From an uncultured Roseburia sp. (GTDB taxonomy: Bacteria > Bacillota > Clostridia > Lachnospirales > Lachnospiraceae): a stretch of 8,922 bases of DNA. The DNA is taken from contig CAMSEJ010000084.1 in NCBI GenBank assembly GCA_947057405.1, forward strand, positions 1 to 8,922, given 5' to 3'. Position 1 is the stretch's first letter; each line of letters opens with the position of its first letter. The position numbers and the translations under genes are program-made. Below the pieces are notes generated by a model. The model was not told the origin of the DNA and searched no databases. It was given only the letters and a program-made list of their open reading frames with translations. Shown here piece after piece: positions 1 through 7,722 of the stretch.

Positions 1-1
1 T

Positions 2-916
2 ATTGGACAGGTACTTGAGATCCATCTGTCCCTGGCGGCCAGGGCCCTGGGCTTTAATGTGGCCACCCCGGTTTTTGACGGCGCCAACGAGAACGATATC
101 ATGGATACGCTGGATCTGGCCAACGATTATGTAAATTTAAGCTGGGAGGAGTTCGAGGAAAAACACAGGGAAGAGCTTCTTCCGGAGGTGATGGATTATT
201 TATACAAAAACCGCGACCACAGGGAGCTCTGGAAGGGCGTACCCATTTCCAGAGACGGGAAGGTGAGGCTGCGTGACGGCAGAACGGGCGAGTATTTTGA
301 CAGCCCGGTTACCATCGGGCACATGCATTACTTAAAGCTCCACCATCTGGTTGACGATAAGATTCATGCCCGTTCCACAGGCCCGTACTCCCTGGTGACC
401 CAGCAGCCTCTGGGCGGTAAGGCACAGTTCGGCGGACAGCGTTTCGGAGAGATGGAAGTATGGGCGCTGGAGGCATACGGCGCATCCTATACCCTGCAGG
501 AGATCCTGACTGTAAAATCCGACGACGTGGTGGGCCGTGTCAAGACCTACGAAGCAATTATCAAGGGGGACAATATTCCCGAACCCGGCATTCCGGAATC
601 CTTTAAGGTACTGCTTAAGGAGCTGCAGTCGCTGGGGCTTGATGTTATGGTATTAGACGACGAAATGAACGAAGTGGAGCTGATGGAAACCAGCGAATAC
701 GGTAATACCGATCTGAACGCGATTATTGCGGGCGATAAAGATTTTGCTTTTGAAGACAGTGAGTCCTTCGGCAAAATGGGATTTACGAAGCAGGAATTTG
801 ACGATGAGAACGAAGAGCTTGTCGATGTGGAGGAAGACATCGATCTCGACGAGGATGAGGAGGATGATTTCGACGATTTAGATTATGAGGACGATGGAAT
901 TCTTGAGGATGAATAA
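2..916 (+). CDS. rpoB: RNA polymerase beta subunit, C-terminal part (5' end cut by window)
   Basis: This is the last 304 codons of the beta subunit of RNA polymerase, part of the core enzyme that makes all cellular RNA. The reading frame is open from base 2, so the methionine-like codon at base 59 is internal and not a start. Recognisable conserved beta segments are IGQVLEIHL and VATPVFDGA at the left edge, then GHMHYLKLHHLVDDKIHARS, the invariant GGKAQFGGQRFGEMEVWALE block that ends in EAYGASYTLQEILTVKSDD, and PESFKVLLKELQSLGLDV. These belong to the extreme C-terminal part that anchors beta to the beta' clamp. The rifampicin-binding region lies upstream and is absent. After the conserved core comes an extended tail in which 27 of the last 40 residues are Asp or Glu. 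The TAA stop is followed 25 bases later by rpoC, as expected for the rpoBC operon. Identity is essentially certain from these motifs. Confidence 0.98.
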   Translation: MGQVLEIHLSLAARALGFNVATPVFDGANENDIMDTLDLANDYVNLSWEEFEEKHREELLPEVMDYLYKNRDHRELWKGVPISRDGKVRLRDGRTGEYFDSPVTIGHMHYLKLHHLVDDKIHARSTGPYSLVTQQPLGGKAQFGGQRFGEMEVWALEAYGASYTLQEILTVKSDDVVGRVKTYEAIIKGDNIPEPGIPESFKVLLKELQSLGLDVMVLDDEMNEVELMETSEYGNTDLNAIIAGDKDFAFEDSESFGKMGFTKQEFDDENEELVDVEEDIDLDEDEEDDFDDLDYEDDGILEDE

Positions 917-941
917 CAGGGTTTAGAAGGGAGCGTCAGAA

Positions 942-3900
942 ATGCCAGAGATAATGAAGAAAGAGACTTACCAGCCAATCGCATTTGATGCAATCAAAAT
1001 CGGCTTAGCTTCTCCCGAAAAGATCAGGGAATGGTCCAGAGGAGAAGTCAAAAAACCGGAAACCATTAATTACAGGACATTAAAGCCCGAAAAAGACGGA
1101 TTGTTCTGTGAGAAGATTTTCGGGCCGAGCAAGGACTGGGAGTGCCACTGCGGCAAGTACAAAAAGATCCGCTACAAAGGCGTCGTCTGCGATCGCTGCG
1201 GAGTGGAAATTACAAAAGCAAGTGTCAGAAGGGAACGGATGGGGCACATTGAGCTTGCCGCTCCGGTTTCCCATATCTGGTACTTTAAAGGCATTCCAAG
1301 CCGTATGGGTCTGATCCTTGACCTTTCTCCGAGAACCTTAGAGAAAGTCCTCTATTTTGCATCCTATATCGTATTGGAATCCGGCAATACCAACCTGACC
1401 TATAAGCAGGTATTGTCCGAAGCAGAATACCAGGAAGCCAGGGAGCAGTACGGCAATGCATTCCGTGTGGGCATGGGCGCGGAATCCATTCTCGAACTGC
1501 TTGAATCCATTGATTTGGAAAAAGATGCCGTGGAGCTGAAAGCAGAGCTTAAGGATGCCAGCGGACAGAAGCGGGCGCGTATTATCAAACGGCTTGAAGT
1601 CGTGGAGGCATTCCGGGAATCCGGCAACCGTCCGGAGTGGATGATTATGACTGTTATTCCTGTGATTCCGCCCGATCTGCGTCCGATGGTGCAGTTAGAC
1701 GGCGGCAGGTTTGCGACCTCGGATTTAAACGATCTGTACCGCAGGATTATAAACCGCAACAACCGTCTGCGCAGGCTTTTGGAGCTTGGCGCGCCGGACA
1801 TCATTGTCCGCAACGAAAAACGTATGCTGCAGGAGGCAGTAGACGCGTTAATTGATAACGGGCGCCGGGGCAGGCCGGTTACGGGCCCCGGCAACCGGGC
1901 GTTAAAGTCCCTGTCCGATATGTTAAAGGGAAAGAGCGGGCGGTTCCGTCAGAATCTGCTCGGCAAGCGCGTGGATTATTCCGGACGTTCGGTTATCGTC
2001 GTAGGTCCGGAGCTCAAAATCTACCAGTGCGGCCTTCCGAAGGAAATGGCGATTGAGCTGTTTAAACCGTTTGTAATGAAGGAGCTGGTATCCAACGGTA
2101 CGGCGCACAACATCAAGAGCGCGAAGAAAATGGTCGAGCGCTTACAGCCGGAGGTATGGGATGTCCTTGAAGAGGTCATTAAAGAGCATCCGGTTATGTT
2201 AAACCGCGCTCCTACGCTGCACAGGCTCGGTATTCAGGCATTTGAGCCGATCTTAGTTGAGGGTAAGGCGATTAAGCTGCATCCGCTGGTATGTACGGCA
2301 TACAATGCGGATTTTGACGGCGACCAGATGGCGGTGCATCTGCCGCTTTCCGTGGAAGCGCAGGCAGAATGCCGCTTTATGCTGCTTTCCCCGAACAACC
2401 TCTTAAAGCCGTCCGACGGCGGCCCGGTGGCGGTTCCGTCGCAGGATATGGTACTTGGCATCTACTACCTGACACAGGAGCGGCCGGGTGTTTTAGGGGA
2501 AGGAAAGTATTTTAAAAACGTAAACGAAGCCATTTTGGCATATGAAAATAAAGCGCTGACGTTGCATTCCCATATCCGTGTCCGCATGAGCCGCAAAATG
2601 CCGGACGGCACGGTGCAGTCGGCAATGATTGAATCCTCACTGGGACGGTTTATTTTTAATGAGATCATCCCGCAGGATCTGGGATTTGTAGACCGCAGCA
2701 TACCGGAAAACGCTCTCAAGCTGGAGGTCGATTTCCACGTAGGCAAAAAACAGCTTAAGCAGATTCTGGAAAAGGTCATCAATGTACACGGTGCGACAAA
2801 GACCGCAGAAGTGCTGGATGACATCAAATCCATCGGATACAAATATTCCACCAGGGCAGCCATGACGGTATCCATTTCCGATATGACCGTACCGCCGCAG
2901 AAGCCCCGGATGATCGAAGAAGCGCAGAATACGGTGGATAAGATTATGCGCCAGTACAAGAGGGGCTTAATCACCGACGAAGAGCGTTATAAGGAAGTGA
3001 TTCAGACCTGGAAGGAAACCGATGACGAGCTGACGGAAGCGCTCTTAGGCGGTCTGGATCGGTACAATAACATTCATATGATGGCAGATTCCGGTGCGCG
3101 TGGTTCGGATAAGCAGATTAAGCAGCTTGCCGGCATGCGAGGGCTGATGGCAGATACGACCGGGCGTACCATCGAGCTGCCGATTAAGTCGAATTTCCGT
3201 GAAGGGCTTGACGTACTCGAATATTTCATGTCGGCGCACGGGGCGAGGAAGGGGCTTTCGGATACGGCGCTGCGTACCGCCGACTCCGGTTATCTGACCA
3301 GGCGTCTGGTTGACGTGTCGCAGGAGCTGATTGTCCATGAATCCGACTGCGTCACCGATCCGGCAAAAGAGATTCCGGGAATGTGGGTAACCGCTTTTAT
3401 GGACGGGCGGGAAGAAATCGAAAGCCTTCAGGAACGAATTACCGGCCGGTTTTCCTGCAATACCATCTGCGACCGGGACGGCAATGTTATTGTAAAAGAA
3501 AACCATATGATTACCCCGCGCCGCGCCGCAAAGGTGATGGCAGAGGGCGTAGACGAAAACGGGCAGCCGATTGAGAAGGTCAGGATCCGCACGATACTGA
3601 CCTGCCGTTCTCATGTCGGAATCTGTGCAAAATGCTACGGCGCCAATATGGCGACCGGCCAGGCGGTACAGGTCGGCGAGGCGGTCGGCATTATTGCCGC
3701 GCAGTCCATCGGTGAGCCGGGTACACAGCTTACCATGCGTACCTTCCATACCGGCGGCGTGGCCGGCGACGATATTACACAGGGTCTTCCCCGTGTCGAG
3801 GAAATTTTTGAAGCCAGAAAGCCGAAGGGTCTTGCAATTATTACGGAATTTGCCGGTGTTGCGGAGCTGCGTGATACCAAAAAGAAACGCGAAGTCATCG

Positions 3901-4565
3901 TTACAAACCATGAGACGGGCGAAACCAAGACGTATCTGATTCCGTACGGTTCCCGGATTAAGATTATGGACGGGGCGATTTTAGAAGCCGGCGACGAACT
4001 GACCGAAGGTTCGGTCAACCCGCATGATATTTTGAAAATCAAAGGGGTTCGTGCCGTACAGGATTACATGCTGCAGGAAGTGCAGCGCGTATACCGCCTG
4101 CAGGGTGTGGAAATCAACGACAAGCACATCGAAGTCATTGTACGGCAGATGTTAAAAAAGATCCGTATCGAAACAAACGGGGATTCCGAATTTTTACCGG
4201 GGACGCTGGTCGATATCCTGGACTTTGACGATGTCAATGAAAAGCTGACAGAAGACGGATTAGAGCCGGCAGAGGGCAAACAGGTGCTGCTCGGTATTAC
4301 CAAAGCGTCTCTTGCAACCAACTCCTTCCTTTCGGCCGCGTCCTTTCAGGAAACGACAAAGGTTCTGACGGAAGCGGCAATTAAGGGTAAGGTAGATCCG
4401 CTGATTGGATTAAAAGAAAATGTTATTATCGGTAAGCTGATTCCGGCAGGGACCGGCATGAAGCGGTATGGCGATTTAAAACTGGATTCGGATGCAATGG
4501 ATGAAGCATTCCAGGAGTATGACGAGGAAGCGGAAAATTTTGAAGTGGAGGAGATCATGGAATAA
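942..4565 (+). CDS. rpoC: RNA polymerase beta' subunit, complete
   Basis: Complete 1207-residue beta' subunit, which with beta forms the active-site cleft of RNA polymerase. The ATG at 942 sits 8 bases after an AGAAGGGAG ribosome binding site (925-933), and the MPE start fits the family. The N-terminal zinc site is visible as C68, C70, C83 and C86, followed by the clamp helices that bind sigma (about 270-307). The catalytic NADFDGD motif lies at 455-461, with D457, D459 and D461 binding magnesium. SGARGSDKQIKQLAGMRGL follows at about 715, then the bridge helix at about 750-793. The second zinc site is C803, C888, C895 and C898. The trigger loop contains M932, R933 and H936 and continues straight on, without the large insertion found in enterobacteria, which fits a Firmicute. 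The C-terminus is acidic (EYDEEAENFEVEEIME). All expected catalytic and zinc-binding residues are present, so the gene appears intact. It lies directly downstream of rpoB and ends at a strong terminator. Confidence 0.99.
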   Translation: MPEIMKKETYQPIAFDAIKIGLASPEKIREWSRGEVKKPETINYRTLKPEKDGLFCEKIFGPSKDWECHCGKYKKIRYKGVVCDRCGVEITKASVRRERMGHIELAAPVSHIWYFKGIPSRMGLILDLSPRTLEKVLYFASYIVLESGNTNLTYKQVLSEAEYQEAREQYGNAFRVGMGAESILELLESIDLEKDAVELKAELKDASGQKRARIIKRLEVVEAFRESGNRPEWMIMTVIPVIPPDLRPMVQLDGGRFATSDLNDLYRRIINRNNRLRRLLELGAPDIIVRNEKRMLQEAVDALIDNGRRGRPVTGPGNRALKSLSDMLKGKSGRFRQNLLGKRVDYSGRSVIVVGPELKIYQCGLPKEMAIELFKPFVMKELVSNGTAHNIKSAKKMVERLQPEVWDVLEEVIKEHPVMLNRAPTLHRLGIQAFEPILVEGKAIKLHPLVCTAYNADFDGDQMAVHLPLSVEAQAECRFMLLSPNNLLKPSDGGPVAVPSQDMVLGIYYLTQERPGVLGEGKYFKNVNEAILAYENKALTLHSHIRVRMSRKMPDGTVQSAMIESSLGRFIFNEIIPQDLGFVDRSIPENALKLEVDFHVGKKQLKQILEKVINVHGATKTAEVLDDIKSIGYKYSTRAAMTVSISDMTVPPQKPRMIEEAQNTVDKIMRQYKRGLITDEERYKEVIQTWKETDDELTEALLGGLDRYNNIHMMADSGARGSDKQIKQLAGMRGLMADTTGRTIELPIKSNFREGLDVLEYFMSAHGARKGLSDTALRTADSGYLTRRLVDVSQELIVHESDCVTDPAKEIPGMWVTAFMDGREEIESLQERITGRFSCNTICDRDGNVIVKENHMITPRRAAKVMAEGVDENGQPIEKVRIRTILTCRSHVGICAKCYGANMATGQAVQVGEAVGIIAAQSIGEPGTQLTMRTFHTGGVAGDDITQGLPRVEEIFEARKPKGLAIITEFAGVAELRDTKKKREVIVTNHETGETKTYLIPYGSRIKIMDGAILEAGDELTEGSVNPHDILKIKGVRAVQDYMLQEVQRVYRLQGVEINDKHIEVIVRQMLKKIRIETNGDSEFLPGTLVDILDFDDVNEKLTEDGLEPAEGKQVLLGITKASLATNSFLSAASFQETTKVLTEAAIKGKVDPLIGLKENVIIGKLIPAGTGMKRYGDLKLDSDAMDEAFQEYDEEAENFEVEEIME

Positions 4566-4570
4566 ATAAA

Positions 4571-4621
4571 AGGCAGCCGCTGCTTGATTTGAGAATCAGG
4601 CAGGGGCTGCTTGTGTTTTTT
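4571..4621 (+). terminator. Intrinsic terminator of the rpoBC transcription unit
   Basis: Starting 7 bases after the rpoC stop codon, GCAGCC (4573-4578) plus CTGCTTGATT (4580-4589) pairs with AATCAGGCAG (4594-4603) plus GGCTGC (4605-4610). This gives 16 base pairs with one G-U pair and a single G-G mismatch, closed by a TGAG loop. The stem is followed by a T-rich tract (TTGTGTTTTTT, 4611-4621), the classic form of a Rho-independent terminator. An A-rich run precedes the stem, so it could also work weakly on the other strand. It separates the housekeeping genes from the accessory block. Confidence 0.93.
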
Positions 4622-4675
4622 GCGGCTGCTTTGGCAGGAACCGTCGCATCTTTTTCACGTACCACAGGATATCAC

Positions 4676-4694
4676 CCGCTCTTTAAACGAGCGG
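4676..4694. repeat. Small inverted repeat upstream of the phosphoesterase gene
   Basis: CCGCTC (4676-4681) and GAGCGG (4689-4694) are perfect 6-base arms around the 7-base centre TTTAAAC. The repeat lies just before an AT-rich TATAAA element and 36 bases before the phosphoesterase ATG, where a repressor or activator operator would be expected. It is followed by only three T residues, so it is a poor terminator. A regulatory role is inferred from position only, and arms this short can arise by chance. Confidence 0.35.
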
Positions 4695-4699
4695 TTTGG

Positions 4700-4705
4700 T
4701 ATAAA
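4700..4705 (+). promoter_or_regulatory. Candidate -10 promoter element for the phosphoesterase gene
   Basis: TATAAA matches the sigma-A -10 consensus TATAAT at five of six positions and lies in the only AT-rich stretch between the rpoC terminator and the next gene. No good TTGACA-like -35 box lies at 16-18 bases; that region is occupied by the arms of the inverted repeat. An alternative pairing is TTTAAA (4682-4687) with TATGAA (4706-4711), spacer 18, each matching four of six. With the TATAAA element the 5' leader would be only about 18 bases. This is a weak call, made mainly because a promoter is needed after so strong a terminator. Confidence 0.3.
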
Positions 4706-4713
4706 TATGAAAT

Positions 4714-4720
4714 AAGGAGG
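4714..4720 (+). promoter_or_regulatory. Ribosome binding site that fixes the phosphoesterase start
   Basis: AAGGAGG is a near-perfect Shine-Dalgarno sequence, 9 bases before the ATG at 4730. It decides the start of the phosphoesterase gene: the same frame is open back to a TTG at 4589, but that TTG lies inside the terminator hairpin and has no ribosome binding site. Confidence 0.9.
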
Positions 4721-4729
4721 AAGAAGCTT

Positions 4730-6988
4730 ATGAAAAAACTACTGCAGCAAATGCTGGCGCTGATCCTTGCATTTGGGATCGCTGTAACGGGAATGCCGCC
4801 GGAGGCGGCCCGGGCAGAGGACGGAGGGGAAAAGCCGCTTCTGACCATTGCCTGTCTGTCGGATCTGCATAATCAGATGTCACTGATTGAGGGGCCCGCA
4901 GAACAGGTTCGTCTGAGGGGCGTTGTAAAGAATACCCTGGAAACCATGAAACGGGAGGAACAGATTGATATGATGATCCTCTGCGGCGATTATACCAGTG
5001 ATTCGCAGGATATTCCGAAGGAGAACTGGGAACGGATCCGGGAGCTGATTGCTTCGTCGGCCAGGGATGTGTTTTTGGATCCGGCGCATACGCCGATTCT
5101 CTGGGTTACCGGGAATCACGAGTATGAGATTACGAGGAAGTACAATGCCGGGGATTATTATTCGTACCCGATGCAGGAGGACGTCGGGGAACTGGCGGAT
5201 GAGGATTGCTTTTATGAAATGACATACGATAATGAGTTCAATCTGCTGGCGGCTTATTATTATGAGCTGTACGGATTTGATTTTCTCTGCCTGAATACGG
5301 GGAATTTTACGTATGATCATCCGGACGGCGCAGGAGACGGCGTGAACCGGTATTGCAATTACCGTTATTCGCTCGAATCCGTACAGTGGATCCGTCAACG
5401 GCTGGAACAGATTTATGCGGAGGATCCAAAAAGGGAAAAGACGGTTTTTTTTGTTGCGCATGTTCCGTTTAACGACTCCAACAGTATTAATAAGGGAAAG
5501 GGTCTGGATGAGAATGACGAGGCCACAATTTTGCTGAAAGAGACGCTGGCGCAGTATCCGAACTTAATTGAGCTGTACGGGCATGACCATGGGGGAAACG
5601 CTGCGTTTATCCGTGAGGAAACCGCACAGCGCGTGACGCAGTATGATCTGGACGGGAACAAGATTACGGACACGGTCAGCTCTCCGATTTGGAAGATCGA
5701 GCGGGTGAACGGCGGGTATACGGTGCAGAGCACGGTGGACGACCGCTATCTGGGCTATGAAAACAGCAATCTTATCCTGAGTGAAGAGGTGCAGATCTGC
5801 GGGATTGAGCAGACGGCGGGCGGGTATTATATCACTACCGATAATACGGAACGGCCGTATGTGTATTACAGCACTTCGTCTAAGACGTTTTCCGCAAATA
5901 AGGCTGCATGTGAACTGCAGCTGCTTGTCCGGACGGATGAAACGGACGGCAGGCATTCGTTTGATGAGGCGGCAGGAGAAATTGAGGACGGGCTTTATGC
6001 ATTTGCCAAAACAGACGGAGACAATGTTTATCTGATGACGGATCAAACGAACGAACTGACGGGGATTGACCTTCGAATGCTGTCTGTTCCGGCAGAAACG
6101 GACGAGGCGGGCAGCCTTGGCTACCGAAAGCCGGAGCAGAAGGCGCCGGGCTTTATCAGCAGCTTTGTCGGTTCGATGCGCTATTATTCCAATGATATTA
6201 ATTATCCGTCCAGTGCGAACGATTCCGATGTTGTGCAGGCTCTGATGGTTTATGTTTATCCGGACCGGATTGAGCTGCATATGAAAAACTACGGAGATTA
6301 TGACTATTATGATATTGCGCACCAGTTTAAGACACAGCCGATTCTGATAAAAAAAGACCTTGAGCCGTATTATATTTATCGGAAAGTAAAGAATAATTAC
6401 GCGTATACGGCGGATTTGGAGGCGTTGGTGGCGCAATTGGGGACGCTGTCCCTGCAGGGCTATACGGCGGAATCCGTGCGGGAATTTACGGCCCAGCTTA
6501 GTACGGTAAGGCTTGCGCTAAAGTACCCGGAGCGGCTTTCGCAGAGTATGGTGGATTATTATATCAGGCGGTTAAACGCCGTAAAGGCAGGGCTTACCAT
6601 AGCGGAAAAGACAGAGCCGCCGCAGGAGCCGACACCGCCTGCCAGTCAGCCGCCGCAAACGGTTCCCGCGCCGAAGCTTTCCAAACCGGCTTTGAAAGCG
6701 TCGGTTAAGAAGAACGGCAAAGTGACGTTAAGCTGGAAAAAGAAGGGCGGGGAAACCGGTTTTGTACTTCAGATGAAGAAGAACAAAGGAAAATTCAAGC
6801 AGCTTGCGAAAATATCAACGTCAGCCGGAGCGAAGACGGCAAATGTGAAAAAGACGACGAAAAAACTGGCGAAGGGGACATATCGGTTTAAGGTGCGGGC
6901 CTGTGCGGTGTACCAGGATGCCGCCGGGAACAAGAAAACGGCATACGGCCCCTATTCTAAAGTCGTTACGGTTAAGATAAAAAAGTAA
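4730..6988 (+). CDS. Secreted multidomain calcineurin-like metallophosphoesterase
   Basis: Predicted secreted hydrolase of 752 residues. A signal peptide begins MKKLLQQML, with a hydrophobic core to about residue 20 and likely cleavage after ARA (residue 29). All calcineurin-like phosphoesterase motifs are present: D45-x-H47 (SDLHN), G86-D87, GNHE at 128-131, H244 (VAHVPFND) and GHDH at 284-287, the usual ligands of a two-metal centre. The fold is then interrupted by a beta-rich stretch at about 315-470, containing repeats of the type WKIERVNGGY and GYYITTDN. The last phosphoesterase strands resume at about 476-522 (FVGSMRYYSND, DRIELHMKNYG). Residues 561-622 resemble one FIVAR-like helical repeat. 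A linker with 9 prolines follows (about 628-650), then a fibronectin-III-like tail with 27 Lys and 2 Arg but only 2 acidic residues in the last 102. No LPXTG sorting signal or terminal membrane anchor is seen. The substrate cannot be inferred; phosphodiesters, nucleotides or cell-wall phosphates are all possible. Confidence 0.9.
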   Translation: MKKLLQQMLALILAFGIAVTGMPPEAARAEDGGEKPLLTIACLSDLHNQMSLIEGPAEQVRLRGVVKNTLETMKREEQIDMMILCGDYTSDSQDIPKENWERIRELIASSARDVFLDPAHTPILWVTGNHEYEITRKYNAGDYYSYPMQEDVGELADEDCFYEMTYDNEFNLLAAYYYELYGFDFLCLNTGNFTYDHPDGAGDGVNRYCNYRYSLESVQWIRQRLEQIYAEDPKREKTVFFVAHVPFNDSNSINKGKGLDENDEATILLKETLAQYPNLIELYGHDHGGNAAFIREETAQRVTQYDLDGNKITDTVSSPIWKIERVNGGYTVQSTVDDRYLGYENSNLILSEEVQICGIEQTAGGYYITTDNTERPYVYYSTSSKTFSANKAACELQLLVRTDETDGRHSFDEAAGEIEDGLYAFAKTDGDNVYLMTDQTNELTGIDLRMLSVPAETDEAGSLGYRKPEQKAPGFISSFVGSMRYYSNDINYPSSANDSDVVQALMVYVYPDRIELHMKNYGDYDYYDIAHQFKTQPILIKKDLEPYYIYRKVKNNYAYTADLEALVAQLGTLSLQGYTAESVREFTAQLSTVRLALKYPERLSQSMVDYYIRRLNAVKAGLTIAEKTEPPQEPTPPASQPPQTVPAPKLSKPALKASVKKNGKVTLSWKKKGGETGFVLQMKKNKGKFKQLAKISTSAGAKTANVKKTTKKLAKGTYRFKVRACAVYQDAAGNKKTAYGPYSKVVTVKIKK

Positions 6989-6999
6989 GAAAATAATCC

Positions 7000-7007
7000 G
7001 GAGAAGG
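7000..7007 (+). promoter_or_regulatory. Ribosome binding site of the response regulator gene
   Basis: GGAGAAGG is the only Shine-Dalgarno-like sequence in the 24-base gap after the phosphoesterase gene. It overlaps the earliest in-frame GTG (7007), which makes that codon an unlikely start. GTG at 7013 (5-9 bases away) and TTG at 7016 (8-12 bases away) are both well placed. Confidence 0.7.
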
Positions 7008-7012
7008 TGTTC

Positions 7013-7717
7013 GTGTTGTATACTGCAGTTTGCGATGACGATAAAAATGCGCGGGAGCGGCTGGCTGAGCTGATTAAAGATTGGGCTGCTGACAGGAAAG
7101 CGGAAGTTTGTCTTCAGTTTTATGACTGTGCAGAAAGCTTTCTTATGTCCTGGCCGGAGGTTCCCTGTGATCTGGTTTTTTTGGACGTAAAAATGAAAAG
7201 TATGGATGGCGTGCAGCTTGCCGGGAAGATCAGGGAACGAGACAAAAATGTGATGATTGTGTTTGTTACGGGGTTCAGGCAGTACAGCCTGTGCGGATAT
7301 CATGTTGAGGCATTGAATTATCTGATTAAGCCGGTATCAGCGGCAAAGCTGCTGCCGACTCTGGATAAAGCTTATCTGATTTACAACTCACGCAGGAACA
7401 GTTTCCTGATTGCGTCTAAGGGACCCGATCAATGTAAAGTTTTTTTGGATGACATTTACTGTATATCCATGTCCGCTCACTATGCCGGGCTGTTTACGGC
7501 AGACACGTCCTATATGGTACGGAAATCGGCAAAAGGGCTTGAGGAAATACTGCCCGGTTATTTTGTCCGCTGCCATCGCAGCCACATTGTGAACATTTTT
7601 AAAGTGGAACGCATATGCAGAAATACATTGGTTTTATTGAACCAAAAGGAATTGCCGTTAAGCCGTAATAACGCGAAACGGGTAAGGGATGCATTTATAG
7701 AGTTTCAGGTGAGGTGA
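7013..7717 (+). CDS. LytTR-family response regulator (AgrA/LytR type)
   Basis: Cytoplasmic response regulator of 234 residues, a usual length for the LytR/AgrA group, in which a receiver domain controls a LytTR DNA-binding domain. The receiver (about 1-122) has the acidic cluster D8-D9-D10, the phosphate-accepting D58 in LVFLDVKMKSMDG, T86 (FVTGF) and K106 (NYLIKP). The LytTR domain (about 131-234) is recognised by GYFVRCHRSHIVNIFKVERI and LPLSRNNAKRVRDAF. The start is uncertain: GTG 7007, GTG 7013 and TTG 7016 are in frame, and 7013 was chosen from the ribosome binding site spacing and because MLYTAVCDDD fits the family N-terminus; TTG 7016 is nearly as good. The gene lies 24 bases after the phosphoesterase gene with no terminator between, and 5 bases before a histidine kinase that is its evident partner. 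The target promoters are unknown. Confidence 0.93.
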   Translation: MLYTAVCDDDKNARERLAELIKDWAADRKAEVCLQFYDCAESFLMSWPEVPCDLVFLDVKMKSMDGVQLAGKIRERDKNVMIVFVTGFRQYSLCGYHVEALNYLIKPVSAAKLLPTLDKAYLIYNSRRNSFLIASKGPDQCKVFLDDIYCISMSAHYAGLFTADTSYMVRKSAKGLEEILPGYFVRCHRSHIVNIFKVERICRNTLVLLNQKELPLSRNNAKRVRDAFIEFQVR

Positions 7718-7722
7718 AGGGC

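Noticed and set aside
59..916. A separate 285-residue protein starting at base 59
   Set aside because: The frame stays open to base 2 and encodes conserved RpoB sequence before base 59, so this is an internal codon of a gene cut by the window edge.
3045..3911. 288-codon open frame on the minus strand within rpoC
   Set aside because: It lies wholly inside a certain, highly conserved gene, shows no recognisable protein motif, and is a by-product of rpoC codon use in the opposite strand.
4589..4729. Extension of the phosphoesterase frame upstream to a TTG codon, adding 47 residues
   Set aside because: The TTG lies inside the rpoC terminator hairpin, has no ribosome binding site, and the extension would bury a clear signal peptide that starts at the ATG at 4730 behind a good AAGGAGG site.
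5564..6436. 290-codon open frame on the minus strand within the phosphoesterase gene
   Set aside because: It is rich in Ile, Arg and Val repeats typical of antisense translation, has no recognisable domain, and overlaps a plus-strand gene with clear catalytic motifs.
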